Assembly: GCA_020845575.1 (NCBI GenBank)
Contig: JADLFL010000012.1
Span: 228,176 to 292,175 of the forward strand
DNA from: Acidobacteriota bacterium
Lineage (GTDB): Bacteria; Acidobacteriota; Vicinamibacteria; Vicinamibacterales; Vicinamibacteraceae
Reading direction: 5' to 3'
DNA: 64,000 nucleotides
The notes under the pieces were generated by a model that saw only the letters and a program-made list of their open reading frames with translations, was not told the origin of the DNA and did not search any database. How positions within the stretch are numbered: position 1 is the stretch's first letter; each line of letters begins with the position of its first letter. The position numbers were made by a program, and so were the translations under genes. This document shows positions 36,188 to 43,668 of the stretch, in pieces.

Positions 36188-37567
36188 TCAGCGCTGAATC
36201 AATGCCCGCGCCGCGACGATCGCCTCGTCGAGCGTGGTGACCGCACCATCGAGCTGCTGGTCGTACACGGCGCGCAGCACGTCACCCATCGACGGTCCAG
36301 GCGGGACGCCGAGCGCCATCAGGTGCCGACCGAGGAGCAGCGGTGGTGGGGCCGAATGCTCGACACCGAGCGCCGAGACGCGATCGAGGAACCACTGCCC
36401 GAACGAGCAGTCGAACGTGCCGCCGCGGCCGTTGCAGTCCGCGTCGGAGAGGCGCGCCAGCAACACCATGTCGACCTTGCGGGCCAGGCGACGGAACGCC
36501 CCATCGGAGACAGGCGCGGCGGCCTTCCACCACGACCCGGGCAGCATGTGCCACGCGACGAGCGCGAGCACCTGATTGCGCACCGGGTAGCCGTCGAGCG
36601 TGTGGACCTGCAGCGCATCCAGGATGGCCGTGGCGAGCGGTACGCCGGCGCCCTCGTGGCCGGGCGACTTGATGCGGCCGTCAACTTCGGCGGTGACGAG
36701 CGGCTTGCCGATGTCGTGCAGGAGCGCGCCGAGCATCAGCGCCACCTGCTCCGGATACGTAAAGTCGCGCTTCCGCGTTGCCGCCTCGTCCACCACCATC
36801 GTGGTGTGCGTCCACACGTCGCCTTCGGGATGCCACTCGGCATCCTGCGGGCACGCCGCCAGCGCGTCGAGCGTGGGCCACAGGCGCGCCACGACGCCGA
36901 GATCGCGTCCGAGGTGCAGGCCGATGGACGGGCGATGGGCGCGAAGCAGCAGTTTCTCCACCTCGCCCCAGATGCGCTCGGCGGGCAGGTCGTCGAGCGG
37001 CGTCTCGCGGCAGACGCGCGCCGTCGCCTCGTCGAGCCGGCAGGCGAAGCGCGCGGCGAACTGCAGCGCACGCAGCACGCGGAGGCTGTCGTCGCCGAAC
37101 GTCCGTGCGTCGACCATGCGGAGCAGGCGAGCGTCGAGATCGGCGCGGCCGCCGTGCGGGTCGAGGTACGCGTCGGTGAGCGGATCCCAGCCGATCGCGT
37201 TCATCGTGAAGTCACGGCGGCTGGCGGCCTCGTCAAACGACAGCCACGGATCGCCGAACACGGCGAAACCCTTGTGCCCGCGACCCACCTTCGACTCACG
37301 GCGGGGCAACGACACGTCGAGCCCCTGCACCTTGAAGACCGTGAAGCTCTCGCCGACGGTATTCACCGGCCCCCACTGCGCGAGCAGCGCGCGCAGGTCG
37401 TCGGCGGGAATGCCGAACACCTCGATGTCGATGTCCTTGCTCGGGTGTCCCAGCAGCGCGTCCCTGACGTAGCCACCGACGACGAGCGCGCGTCCGCCGC
37501 GTGCGCGCACGGCCGTGGCGATCGCATGGACGAGCGCGAGATCCTGCCCCGGCGTGGCGCTGGTCAT
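36188..37567 (-). CDS. cca: CCA tRNA nucleotidyltransferase with HD domain
   Basis: Encodes 459 residues. The nucleotidyltransferase head has ALVVGGYVRDALLG and the metal-binding DxD in KDIDIEVFG, followed by RRDFTMNAIGWDP and DDSLRVLRALQFAARF, the class II polymerase signature. The C-terminal half holds an HD phosphohydrolase domain (HTTMVVDEA, LLHDIGKP), as in E. coli-type CCA enzymes. It adds or repairs the 3' CCA of tRNAs; poly(A) polymerase is the less likely alternative. Its ATG overlaps the stop of the SDR gene upstream by 4 nt, so the two are co-translated. Confidence 0.93.
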   Translation of the reverse strand: MTSATPGQDLALVHAIATAVRARGGRALVVGGYVRDALLGHPSKDIDIEVFGIPADDLRALLAQWGPVNTVGESFTVFKVQGLDVSLPRRESKVGRGHKGFAVFGDPWLSFDEAASRRDFTMNAIGWDPLTDAYLDPHGGRADLDARLLRMVDARTFGDDSLRVLRALQFAARFACRLDEATARVCRETPLDDLPAERIWGEVEKLLLRAHRPSIGLHLGRDLGVVARLWPTLDALAACPQDAEWHPEGDVWTHTTMVVDEAATRKRDFTYPEQVALMLGALLHDIGKPLVTAEVDGRIKSPGHEGAGVPLATAILDALQVHTLDGYPVRNQVLALVAWHMLPGSWWKAAAPVSDGAFRRLARKVDMVLLARLSDADCNGRGGTFDCSFGQWFLDRVSALGVEHSAPPPLLLGRHLMALGVPPGPSMGDVLRAVYDQQLDGAVTTLDEAIVAARALIQR

Positions 37568-38349
37568 CGCGGCGTCCGGCTGAACCTGGCCGACACCCAG
37601 TCGGCAAGGCCCGGCAACAGTGCCGACGCCGCGGGGATGAGCCGCGTCAGCGCCATCGGATACACGTCGGCCCTTGGGCGTCGCAACGCACGCACCATCG
37701 TTGTCGCGACGTGTTCAGGTGATTGGCGAGGGCCGGAGCCCGAGACATCCATGCCCCATTCCTGTGCGATGGCGCTGCGGAACTCCGTTTCGGTGCTGAT
37801 CGGATACACGAGCGTGACGTGGATGCCGGTCCCCGCGAGTTCGGCGCGCACGGATTCGCCGAGGCCCGCCTGCGCGAACTTCGTCGCGGCGTAGGCACCC
37901 ATGCGCGGCACGCCCTTGCGGCCGACGATCGACGACACGATGAAGATGTGGCCGTGACGCTGCAAGCGGAAGTGACGACAGGCGGCGCGCGCAGCGTGGA
38001 AGGTGCCGAAGTAGTTGACGTCCATCAACCGGCGCATGGCGTCGGCGTCCGTCTCGTCGAGCCGCCCGTTGTAGCCGAGCCCCGCGTTGCACACCATGAC
38101 GTCGATCCGTCCCGTCGCGGCGATGGCGGTGTCCATCGCGCGATCGACCTGTGCGGGGTCGGTGACGTCACAGGCTACTGGCGTTGCCGCGCCGCCCGCG
38201 CCGACGATCGTCGCCGCGACATGTTCGAGCCTGTCGAGCCGGCGTGCGGCCAGCACGACGTGCAGGCCCTCGCGCGCGAACGCTTCGGCGCACGCCTGGC
38301 CGATGCCAGACGAGGCTCCCGTGATGACGGCCGTTCGCCGATCGCCCAT
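37564..38349 (-). CDS. Short-chain dehydrogenase/reductase
   Basis: Encodes 261 residues of the classical SDR family: TGASSGIGQACAEAFAREG for NAD(P) binding, ACDVTDPAQVDRA, NAGLGYNG, the catalytic serine in VSSIVGRKG and the YAATK active-site Tyr/Lys. RRLDRLE after the second strand favours NADP. It overlaps the start of cca by 4 nt, but a functional link is not evident. A TACGAT box ends 6 nt before the ATG. The substrate is unknown; the family oxidises or reduces alcohols, ketones and fatty-acid intermediates. Confidence 0.93.
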   Translation of the reverse strand: MGDRRTAVITGASSGIGQACAEAFAREGLHVVLAARRLDRLEHVAATIVGAGGAATPVACDVTDPAQVDRAMDTAIAATGRIDVMVCNAGLGYNGRLDETDADAMRRLMDVNYFGTFHAARAACRHFRLQRHGHIFIVSSIVGRKGVPRMGAYAATKFAQAGLGESVRAELAGTGIHVTLVYPISTETEFRSAIAQEWGMDVSGSGPRQSPEHVATTMVRALRRPRADVYPMALTRLIPAASALLPGLADWVSARFSRTPR

Positions 38350-38355
38350 CCCGGC

Positions 38356-38361
38356 ATCGTA
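38356..38361 (-). promoter_or_regulatory. -10-like TACGAT for the SDR-cca operon (leaderless candidate)
   Basis: On the minus strand TACGAT is followed by GCCGGG and the ATG at 38349, a 6-nt gap without a ribosome binding site. Confidence 0.5.
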
Positions 38362-38374
38362 GCAGCGCGGGTGC

Positions 38375-38380
38375 TATCCT
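38375..38380 (+). promoter_or_regulatory. -10-like TATCCT upstream of the leader ORF and M20 gene
   Basis: TATCCT lies 8 nt before the ATG of a 15-codon ORF (38389) and 57 nt before the M20 peptidase start. It is oriented opposite to the SDR promoter 14 nt away. Confidence 0.4.
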
Positions 38381-38388
38381 CGGCACCC

Positions 38389-38436
38389 ATGACAGCCGGA
38401 CGCATGCCCGCGGCCGCCGCGCGAGAGGTGCGCTGA
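38389..38436 (+). CDS. Putative 15-residue leader peptide before the M20 peptidase
   Basis: An ATG 8 nt after a TATCCT box opens the frame MTAGRMPAAAAREVR, whose TGA ends 1 nt before the ATG of the peptidase gene. This spacing would allow translational coupling: ribosomes loading on a nearly leaderless mRNA would terminate right at the downstream start. It has no similarity I recognise. It may be chance, since such a short frame is not strong evidence alone. Confidence 0.3.
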   Translation: MTAGRMPAAAAREVR

Positions 38437-38437
38437 C

Positions 38438-39571
38438 ATGGAACGCACGCAGCGGTTGCTCCGCGATCTGGTCGCCATCAACTCGATCAATCCCCTGCTC
38501 GTGCCGGGCGCGCCGGGTGAGGCCGACGCCGCGGAGTGTCTGGCAACCTGCCTGCGCGAGAGTGGTCTCGACGTCACGGTGAGCGAGGTGGTGCCTGGCC
38601 GCCCCAACGTCGTCGGCGTACTCGACGGCACGCAGCCGGGGCCGACGCTGCTGCTGTGCGGGCACCTCGATACCGTTGGTGTCGAAGGCATGGACGATCC
38701 GTTCACGCCCGTCGAACGCGACGGCCGTCTCTACGGACGCGGCACGCAGGACATGAAGGGCGGGCTGGCCGCCTGCGTGGGCGCGGCGCGTCTGCTTGCC
38801 GCCGAAGGCCTGGCGAAGGGCCGGGTGCTCGTCGCCGGCGTGGTGGACGAGGAGTTCGCGAGTCTCGGCGCGGAGGCCCTGGTGCGCGACTGGCGCGCTG
38901 ACGCCGCGGTGATCACCGAGCCGACGGATCTCACGGTGGCGACCGCGCACAAGGGCTTCGCGTGGCTCGAGATCGTGACGCATGGCAAGGCCGCGCACGG
39001 CAGCCGGCCCGAAGACGGGCGCGATGCGATTCTCGCGATGGGGCGCGTGCTCGGCGTCCTTGAGCGGTTCGATCAGGAACTGCGCGCGCGTCCGACGCAT
39101 CCGCTGCTCGGCAGCGGATCGCTGCACGCGTCGACGATCGCCGGCGGCACCGAAGCGAGCGTGTATCCGGCCGAGTGTCGTCTGTCGATGGAACGGCGCA
39201 CGCTGCCGGGCGAAGACGGTGCGCGTGCGCTGCACGAAGTGGAGCAGATGCTTGCCGTGCTGCGCCGCAACGACGCCGCGTTCCGCGCCGACGCGCGTCT
39301 CGTCGTGGATCGGCCGGCGTACGACCTCGACCCGTCGGCGGAACTGCCGCAGCAACTCGTGGTGGCGGCGCGTGCGCGCGGCCTCGAAGCACGCCTCACC
39401 GGCATGAGCTACTGGACCGACGCGGCGATTCTTGGCAATGCGGGCATTCCGACAGTGATCTTCGGTCCGCGCGGCGCGGGACTCCACAGTGCGGTGGAGT
39501 ACGTCGACCTGTCGAGCGTCGACGAGTGCGCGTACACGCTTGCCGCCCTCGCCAGGCAGTTCCTCGGGTGA
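38438..39571 (+). CDS. M20-family metallopeptidase (ArgE/DapE-like)
   Basis: Encodes 377 residues of a cytoplasmic dizinc hydrolase. The metal and catalytic motifs are in order: LLCGHLDTVG (His, and the Asp that orients the metal), GRGTQDMKGG (bridging Asp), VVDEEFASLGAE (general-base Glu-Glu), ITEPTDL and the final GAGLHSAVEYV (His). A dimerisation lid sits between about residues 175 and 290. It resembles acetylornithine deacetylase and succinyl-diaminopimelate desuccinylase, but broad carboxypeptidases share this pattern. No arginine or lysine biosynthesis genes are adjacent, so the substrate is open. Confidence 0.92.
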   Translation: MERTQRLLRDLVAINSINPLLVPGAPGEADAAECLATCLRESGLDVTVSEVVPGRPNVVGVLDGTQPGPTLLLCGHLDTVGVEGMDDPFTPVERDGRLYGRGTQDMKGGLAACVGAARLLAAEGLAKGRVLVAGVVDEEFASLGAEALVRDWRADAAVITEPTDLTVATAHKGFAWLEIVTHGKAAHGSRPEDGRDAILAMGRVLGVLERFDQELRARPTHPLLGSGSLHASTIAGGTEASVYPAECRLSMERRTLPGEDGARALHEVEQMLAVLRRNDAAFRADARLVVDRPAYDLDPSAELPQQLVVAARARGLEARLTGMSYWTDAAILGNAGIPTVIFGPRGAGLHSAVEYVDLSSVDECAYTLAALARQFLG

Positions 39572-39586
39572 GCGGTCGCTGACGTA

Positions 39587-39862
39587 TCAGCGCAGGCGGT
39601 GCCGGCGTGGATCACCCGCGCAGGTGCGCTGGTAGGCGCGGCCGCCCGTGTCCCATCCCGGCGAATCGTGCCGGCACGACACGCAGCGCAGCGTGACGCG
39701 CGACCCTTCGACGTGCAGATAGCGGTCGTGTCCCTGCATGCCACAGATGGCCTGCTGCAGCCACTCGCCGATGCGTGCCAGTTGTTCGGCGAACGGTCGT
39801 TGTCGGGCCTGTAGAGCCGGGAATGTGGTGGTGAACGCCGTGGGATGGAATCCACTGGCCAT
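39587..39862 (-). CDS. Small cysteine-containing protein, possible zinc ribbon
   Basis: Encodes 91 residues behind a strong AGGAGG 8-9 nt before the ATG. The middle reads ICGMQGHDRYLHVEG followed by LRCVSCRHDSPGW, with CxxC plus upstream Cys/His residues that could bind one zinc. The N-terminal half is an amphipathic helix (QRPFAEQLARIGEWLQQAI). No signal peptide. I do not know the family. It is convergent with the M20 gene, 15 nt away. Confidence 0.7.
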   Translation of the reverse strand: MASGFHPTAFTTTFPALQARQRPFAEQLARIGEWLQQAICGMQGHDRYLHVEGSRVTLRCVSCRHDSPGWDTGGRAYQRTCAGDPRRHRLR

Positions 39863-39957
39863 GAGTGCGTCTCCTCCCTGACGCCCCGCACATCAGTGCA
39901 GTGCGCCCCTCGTGTATGTCAACGGCCGGGAGCGAGATGGCGAACAGCTACTGCAAT

Positions 39958-41082
39958 TCAGGAACTCGGCGCCGTGGGCTTCGGCTCGAGCAGGTGCTTC
40001 AGCTGCCGGCCGTAGTAGCGCAGCACGAAACGATCGCGCACGCGCACCACGGTCCCCTCCTGCTGCAGCACGCCGCGCTCCTCGAGCAGCGCGAGTCCCT
40101 GCGTGACAGCCAGGCGTGCATCCGTCGTCTCGAGGTTGGCACCGTCGGCGCCGAGGCGATCGATGAGGGCGGCGACAGCGGAGACCAGGTCGGTGCGCGG
40201 CATGGACGGCCGCATCGCGGCGGCCACCAGGGCCGTCGGCAGCACCTTGTGCAGGCGGCCGATGGAGCCGAGCACCTGCTGTGCGAGCCCCATCACGTCG
40301 CGGCGCGATCGCGTTTCGCCACGCGCCAGCGTCACGGGCGTGCCGAACGTCACGAACGCGCGCGACTGGTATCCCACCGCCGTGCCGACCATCTCCGCGA
40401 GTTCGCGCGTGAACGGGCGCTGGCGGCCCTTGGTGAGCTGCGGCGCGAGGATCCGGTCTTCGAGCACCAGGTCGTACGCGATCGCCACCGGCACGATGCT
40501 GAGTACCGGCACTTCCGCCAGCACGACGGCGTTGAACAGGCCCGTCTTGGCGCTCTTCAACTCGCCGCTGTAGCTGCGCCCGCCCTCCGGATAGAAGAAC
40601 AGGTCCTGTGTTTCGAGGAGTTCGGCGACGAAGGCCTTCAACGTCACCAGGTACGCGGCGTCGCGCGCGCCACGGCGGATCGGGATCGCGCCGGTGACGT
40701 GCTTGTGCAGCAGCCCGAGCGCACCGCCGAACAGGTTGATGCCCGCCGCGATGATCGGCGGCCGGATCTGATGGTCTTCGAGGATGAGCGGCTCGATGAG
40801 GTAGTCGAGGTGGCTCTTGTGGTTCGACACGTAGACGACGCGGCCCTTGTCGAGCGCGCCGTAGACGTTGGACAGGCCCTCCGGCTTGCGCTCGACCTTG
40901 CGCAGGATCGGATAGAGCGGGTGCTTGAGGGCGCGGTAGATCGAGTGCCGCTGCCTCGCGCGCAGCTCTTCCAGGTAGCCCTCGATGCGTGCCAGGGCCG
41001 CGGGATCGCCATCGGGCGGCTGATACAGCCGCCGCACGTCCTCACGCGCCAGTACGGCTTGCCGCAGATCGTCGCCAATCAC
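39958..41082 (-). CDS. PlsB-like glycerol-3-phosphate/lysophospholipid acyltransferase
   Basis: Encodes 374 residues from a GTG start. The acyltransferase blocks are present: VSNHKSHLDYLI (the HX4D catalytic motif), TGAIPIRRGARD (block II), FFYPEGGRSYSGELK (block III, substrate binding) and SIVPVAIAYD (block IV). It is shorter than E. coli PlsB (about 800 residues) but has the same block types, so it is a compact GPAT or a related lysophosphatidate acyltransferase acting at the inner membrane. A TACACT box ends 8 nt before the GTG. A second, fused acyltransferase is at 24969-27695. Confidence 0.9.
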   Translation of the reverse strand: MIGDDLRQAVLAREDVRRLYQPPDGDPAALARIEGYLEELRARQRHSIYRALKHPLYPILRKVERKPEGLSNVYGALDKGRVVYVSNHKSHLDYLIEPLILEDHQIRPPIIAAGINLFGGALGLLHKHVTGAIPIRRGARDAAYLVTLKAFVAELLETQDLFFYPEGGRSYSGELKSAKTGLFNAVVLAEVPVLSIVPVAIAYDLVLEDRILAPQLTKGRQRPFTRELAEMVGTAVGYQSRAFVTFGTPVTLARGETRSRRDVMGLAQQVLGSIGRLHKVLPTALVAAAMRPSMPRTDLVSAVAALIDRLGADGANLETTDARLAVTQGLALLEERGVLQQEGTVVRVRDRFVLRYYGRQLKHLLEPKPTAPSS

Positions 41083-41111
41083 GACACAGGAGTGTAGCAG
41101 GGGGAGGTACC

Positions 41112-41125
41112 GGCAACCGGCAACG
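41112..41125. repeat. Two heptamers (GGCAACC/GGCAACG)
   Basis: Short two-unit member of the heptamer repeat family, in the space between the isocitrate dehydrogenase end and the acyltransferase promoter. Confidence 0.55.
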
Positions 41126-41168
41126 GGTCACAAGGAGATATCAAGAGGTCCGCCGGGCGCGGGTGGGG

Positions 41169-41182
41169 CTGTCCGGGGACAG
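41169..41182 (-). terminator. Hairpin CTGTCC-GG-GGACAG downstream of isocitrate dehydrogenase
   Basis: A 6-bp stem extended by GGG/CCC flanks, 12 nt beyond the stop of the dehydrogenase gene. GGGGACAG-type palindromes are often REP-like elements, so it may be a repeat that doubles as a terminator. No T-run. Confidence 0.4.
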
Positions 41183-41193
41183 GACCCGCACCT

Positions 41194-42210
41194 TCAGGCG
41201 TTTCGTGTGCTCTGAATCTCGCGAATCACGGCGTCGGTGAACGCCGTCGTCGACGCGGTGCCGCCGAGGTCGCCTGTCAGCGTGGTGCCTGCGGCGAGAA
41301 CGCGGCTCACGGCGCCGAAGATCACGTCGGCCGACGACCGCTCGCCGATGTGGCGCAACAACATCAGCCCCGACAGCAACAGCGCTGTCGGATTCGCCTT
41401 GTCCTGACCGGCGATGTCGGGTGCACTGCCGTGCACGGCTTCGAACACCGCGGCGTGCTTGCCGAGGTTCGCACCCGGCACCACACCCAGGCCGCCGACA
41501 AGGCCAGCCGCCAGGTCGGACACGATGTCGCCGTACAGATTCGGCAGCAGCAGGATGTCGAACTGTTCGGGCCGCATCACGAGCTGCATGCAGGCGTTGT
41601 CGACGATCTTCTCGTCGTACTGCACGCCCGGAAACTCCTTGGCCACCGCGCGTGCCGACCGCAGGAACAGGCCGTCGGCCTGCTTCATGATGTTGGCCTT
41701 GTGGATCGACGTCACCTTGCGGCGGCCGTTCTGCCCCGCGTACTCGAACGCGAACCGCGCGATGCGCTCGCTCGCCGTCGCGGTGATCACCTTCAACCCC
41801 GCCACCACGCCCGGCACGATCTCGTTCTCGAGGCCGGCGTACAGGTCTTCCGTGTTCTCGCGGACGATGACCATGTCCACACCCTGGAAGCGTGACGGGA
41901 CGCCGGGGAGGTTGGTCACGGGCCTGAGGTTGGCGTAGAGATCGAGGGCCTTCCGCAGGCCGACGTTCACGCTCGTGAAGCCTTCGCCGACCGGCGTCGT
42001 CACGGGGCCCTTCAACGCGACCTTGTTGGCGATCACCGAGTCGAGGAGCGACTGCGGCAGCGTGCTGCCCGTTTGCGCCACGGCCGTCACACCGGCGTGG
42101 TGCTCCTCCCATTCGATGTCGACGCCTGCCGCCGCGATGATGCGCACGACAGCCGCGCTGACCTCTGGGCCGATACCGTCTCCGGGAATGAGCGTGACGC
42201 GATGAGCCAT
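41194..42210 (-). CDS. NAD-type isocitrate dehydrogenase / isopropylmalate dehydrogenase family
   Basis: Encodes 338 residues from the ATG at 42210. The beta-decarboxylating dehydrogenase fold is clear: VTLIPGDGIGPEVS, the substrate loop TSVNVGLRKALDLYANLRPV, VIVRENTEDLYAG, the metal-binding NLYGDIVSDLAAGLVGGLG and EAVHGSAPDIAGQDKANPTA. The loop with ENTEDLYAG and the short length point to NAD-dependent isocitrate dehydrogenase rather than LeuB, although homoisocitrate dehydrogenase is possible. It supplies 2-oxoglutarate in the TCA cycle. No leu genes are nearby, which supports this choice. A TATAAT box ends 9 nt before the start. Confidence 0.9.
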   Translation of the reverse strand: MAHRVTLIPGDGIGPEVSAAVVRIIAAAGVDIEWEEHHAGVTAVAQTGSTLPQSLLDSVIANKVALKGPVTTPVGEGFTSVNVGLRKALDLYANLRPVTNLPGVPSRFQGVDMVIVRENTEDLYAGLENEIVPGVVAGLKVITATASERIARFAFEYAGQNGRRKVTSIHKANIMKQADGLFLRSARAVAKEFPGVQYDEKIVDNACMQLVMRPEQFDILLLPNLYGDIVSDLAAGLVGGLGVVPGANLGKHAAVFEAVHGSAPDIAGQDKANPTALLLSGLMLLRHIGERSSADVIFGAVSRVLAAGTTLTGDLGGTASTTAFTDAVIREIQSTRNA

Positions 42211-42219
42211 GCGGAGGTC

Positions 42220-42225
42220 ATTATA
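42220..42225 (-). promoter_or_regulatory. -10 TATAAT for the isocitrate dehydrogenase gene
   Basis: A consensus TATAAT on the minus strand ends 9 nt before the ATG at 42210, so the leader would be only 2-3 nt. The divergent gene starts at 42231, only 20 nt from the other start. Confidence 0.5.
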
Positions 42226-42230
42226 GAACC

Positions 42231-43646
42231 GTGCCCGACGTGGACTGGCACCCGTGGCACACAGCCGCCTTCCTCGACGCACAGCGCCGCCGGAGGCCCG
42301 TCCTGCTGCTCCTCGAGACAGCCTGGTCGCCTGCCTGCGCTCGCGTCAGAGCCGATGTGCTGTCGCACCACGAGGTCGTGCAGGCGGTCGCCGACACCAT
42401 GGTGGCCGTGCGCGTGGACGCCGATCGCCGGCCAGACATCGCCGACAGGTACGGCCTCGGCCACTGGCCGTCGCTCCTGATCCTCACGCCGGACGGCCAC
42501 ATCCTCACGGGAGGTACGCACCCCGACGCGTCGCTTGCCGCGCGCATCAGGGCCGTCGCCGACTCCTTCGCGCGCACGCCTCACGCACGCGAGACGGCAC
42601 CGGCGCTCATCGACGAGATCCTGCCGATCGACGACGTGGCGTTGACTGCCCGCATCGCGGAGGCCGTGGCTGCCGGCGACGAGACGCGGACCGTCGAGCC
42701 GACACCTGGCAGTGCGCCGTTGGCAGGCGTCGCGCTCTTCGCGCTCGCGCGCGCGGCCGTCGCGCAGGACGATGCGTGGGCGCGTCGTTCAGCGGCGGCG
42801 ATCGACGCGCTCGACGACGTGCGGTCGGGCCCGGAGGGTCGACCCTACCCGCACACGCGCGGTGTGCTCGCGTGCGTGCCCGCCGACGGCGACTGGCCGG
42901 CAGTTGCGCGACTGGAGGATCAGGCCGAGTGGACGCGCGTGCTTGCGCGCGCCGTGCGGATGCACCCCGTGCAGGAGTGGATCGATGGCCTGGAATCGCT
43001 CGTGCGAGGCCTTCGTGCCTTCCGCCGCGACGATGGGCACTGGCAGCCGTGGCTCGGTGCGAACGGTCCGGTGTTGGTCGACGCATCGGCGCGCGCCTGT
43101 CGTGCGCTCATCGCCGCCGGTGAAGTCCTCGAACGCCACGAGTTGGTTCGCGAGGCCATCGACTCGGTCGACGTGCTCGCCTCGGCCGCGTACGCGCGCG
43201 CGGCAGGCGTGGCGCACGTGCTCGAAGGCGGGCGGGCGCGCGGCCCGATGCTGCTGGATGATGCGATGCTGCTCGGGCATGCGCTGCTCGACGGCGACGC
43301 GTGGCGCGACAACGACGTGTATCGCGATCTCGCGGAGGAGATCGCACGCACGACGCTGGTGCGTCTGCAGGGGACGTCGGGCGCACTCGTGGACCGCGTG
43401 GCGGCGCTGGCGGGTGCCGGGCAGGTCGGCCGTCTCGCCGAGCCGCACCATCCACTGACGGGCAACGCCGAGGCCGCACGCCTCCTTCTGCGACTGTTCC
43501 CTGACGATGACCAGGCACGGGCGGATGCGCGTCGCCTCCTGCGTGGCGTGAGCGCCGACGCGGCGTTGGCGGGCGTGTTCGGCGCGCCTGTCGGGCTTGC
43601 GTGGGAAGCCCTGGCACCGGCCGGCGCCATCACTGCCGCGTGGTAG
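42231..43646 (+). CDS. DUF255/YyaL-like protein with degenerate thioredoxin domain
   Basis: Encodes 471 residues from a GTG start. The first ~120 residues follow the DUF255 thioredoxin-like fold (DWHPWHTAAFLDAQRRRRPVLLLLETAW; VDADRRPDIADRYGLGHWPSLLILTPDG). The active site that is usually CxxC is SPAC, leaving one cysteine. The remaining ~350 residues resemble the alpha/alpha-toroid of YyaL/SPATA20-like proteins but are shortened, since the family is normally near 680 residues. The function of this family is not established. Disulfide chemistry is unlikely without the second cysteine. It is followed 22 nt later by transketolase. Confidence 0.8.
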   Translation: MPDVDWHPWHTAAFLDAQRRRRPVLLLLETAWSPACARVRADVLSHHEVVQAVADTMVAVRVDADRRPDIADRYGLGHWPSLLILTPDGHILTGGTHPDASLAARIRAVADSFARTPHARETAPALIDEILPIDDVALTARIAEAVAAGDETRTVEPTPGSAPLAGVALFALARAAVAQDDAWARRSAAAIDALDDVRSGPEGRPYPHTRGVLACVPADGDWPAVARLEDQAEWTRVLARAVRMHPVQEWIDGLESLVRGLRAFRRDDGHWQPWLGANGPVLVDASARACRALIAAGEVLERHELVREAIDSVDVLASAAYARAAGVAHVLEGGRARGPMLLDDAMLLGHALLDGDAWRDNDVYRDLAEEIARTTLVRLQGTSGALVDRVAALAGAGQVGRLAEPHHPLTGNAEAARLLLRLFPDDDQARADARRLLRGVSADAALAGVFGAPVGLAWEALAPAGAITAAW

Positions 43647-43668
43647 ACTACGCGACCCGGAGGTCCTT

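Noticed and set aside
41194..42210. Calling the dehydrogenase LeuB (3-isopropylmalate dehydrogenase)
   Set aside because: The substrate-loop motif resembles NAD-isocitrate dehydrogenases more, and no leuA, leuC or leuD is nearby, although LeuB-like activity cannot be fully excluded.
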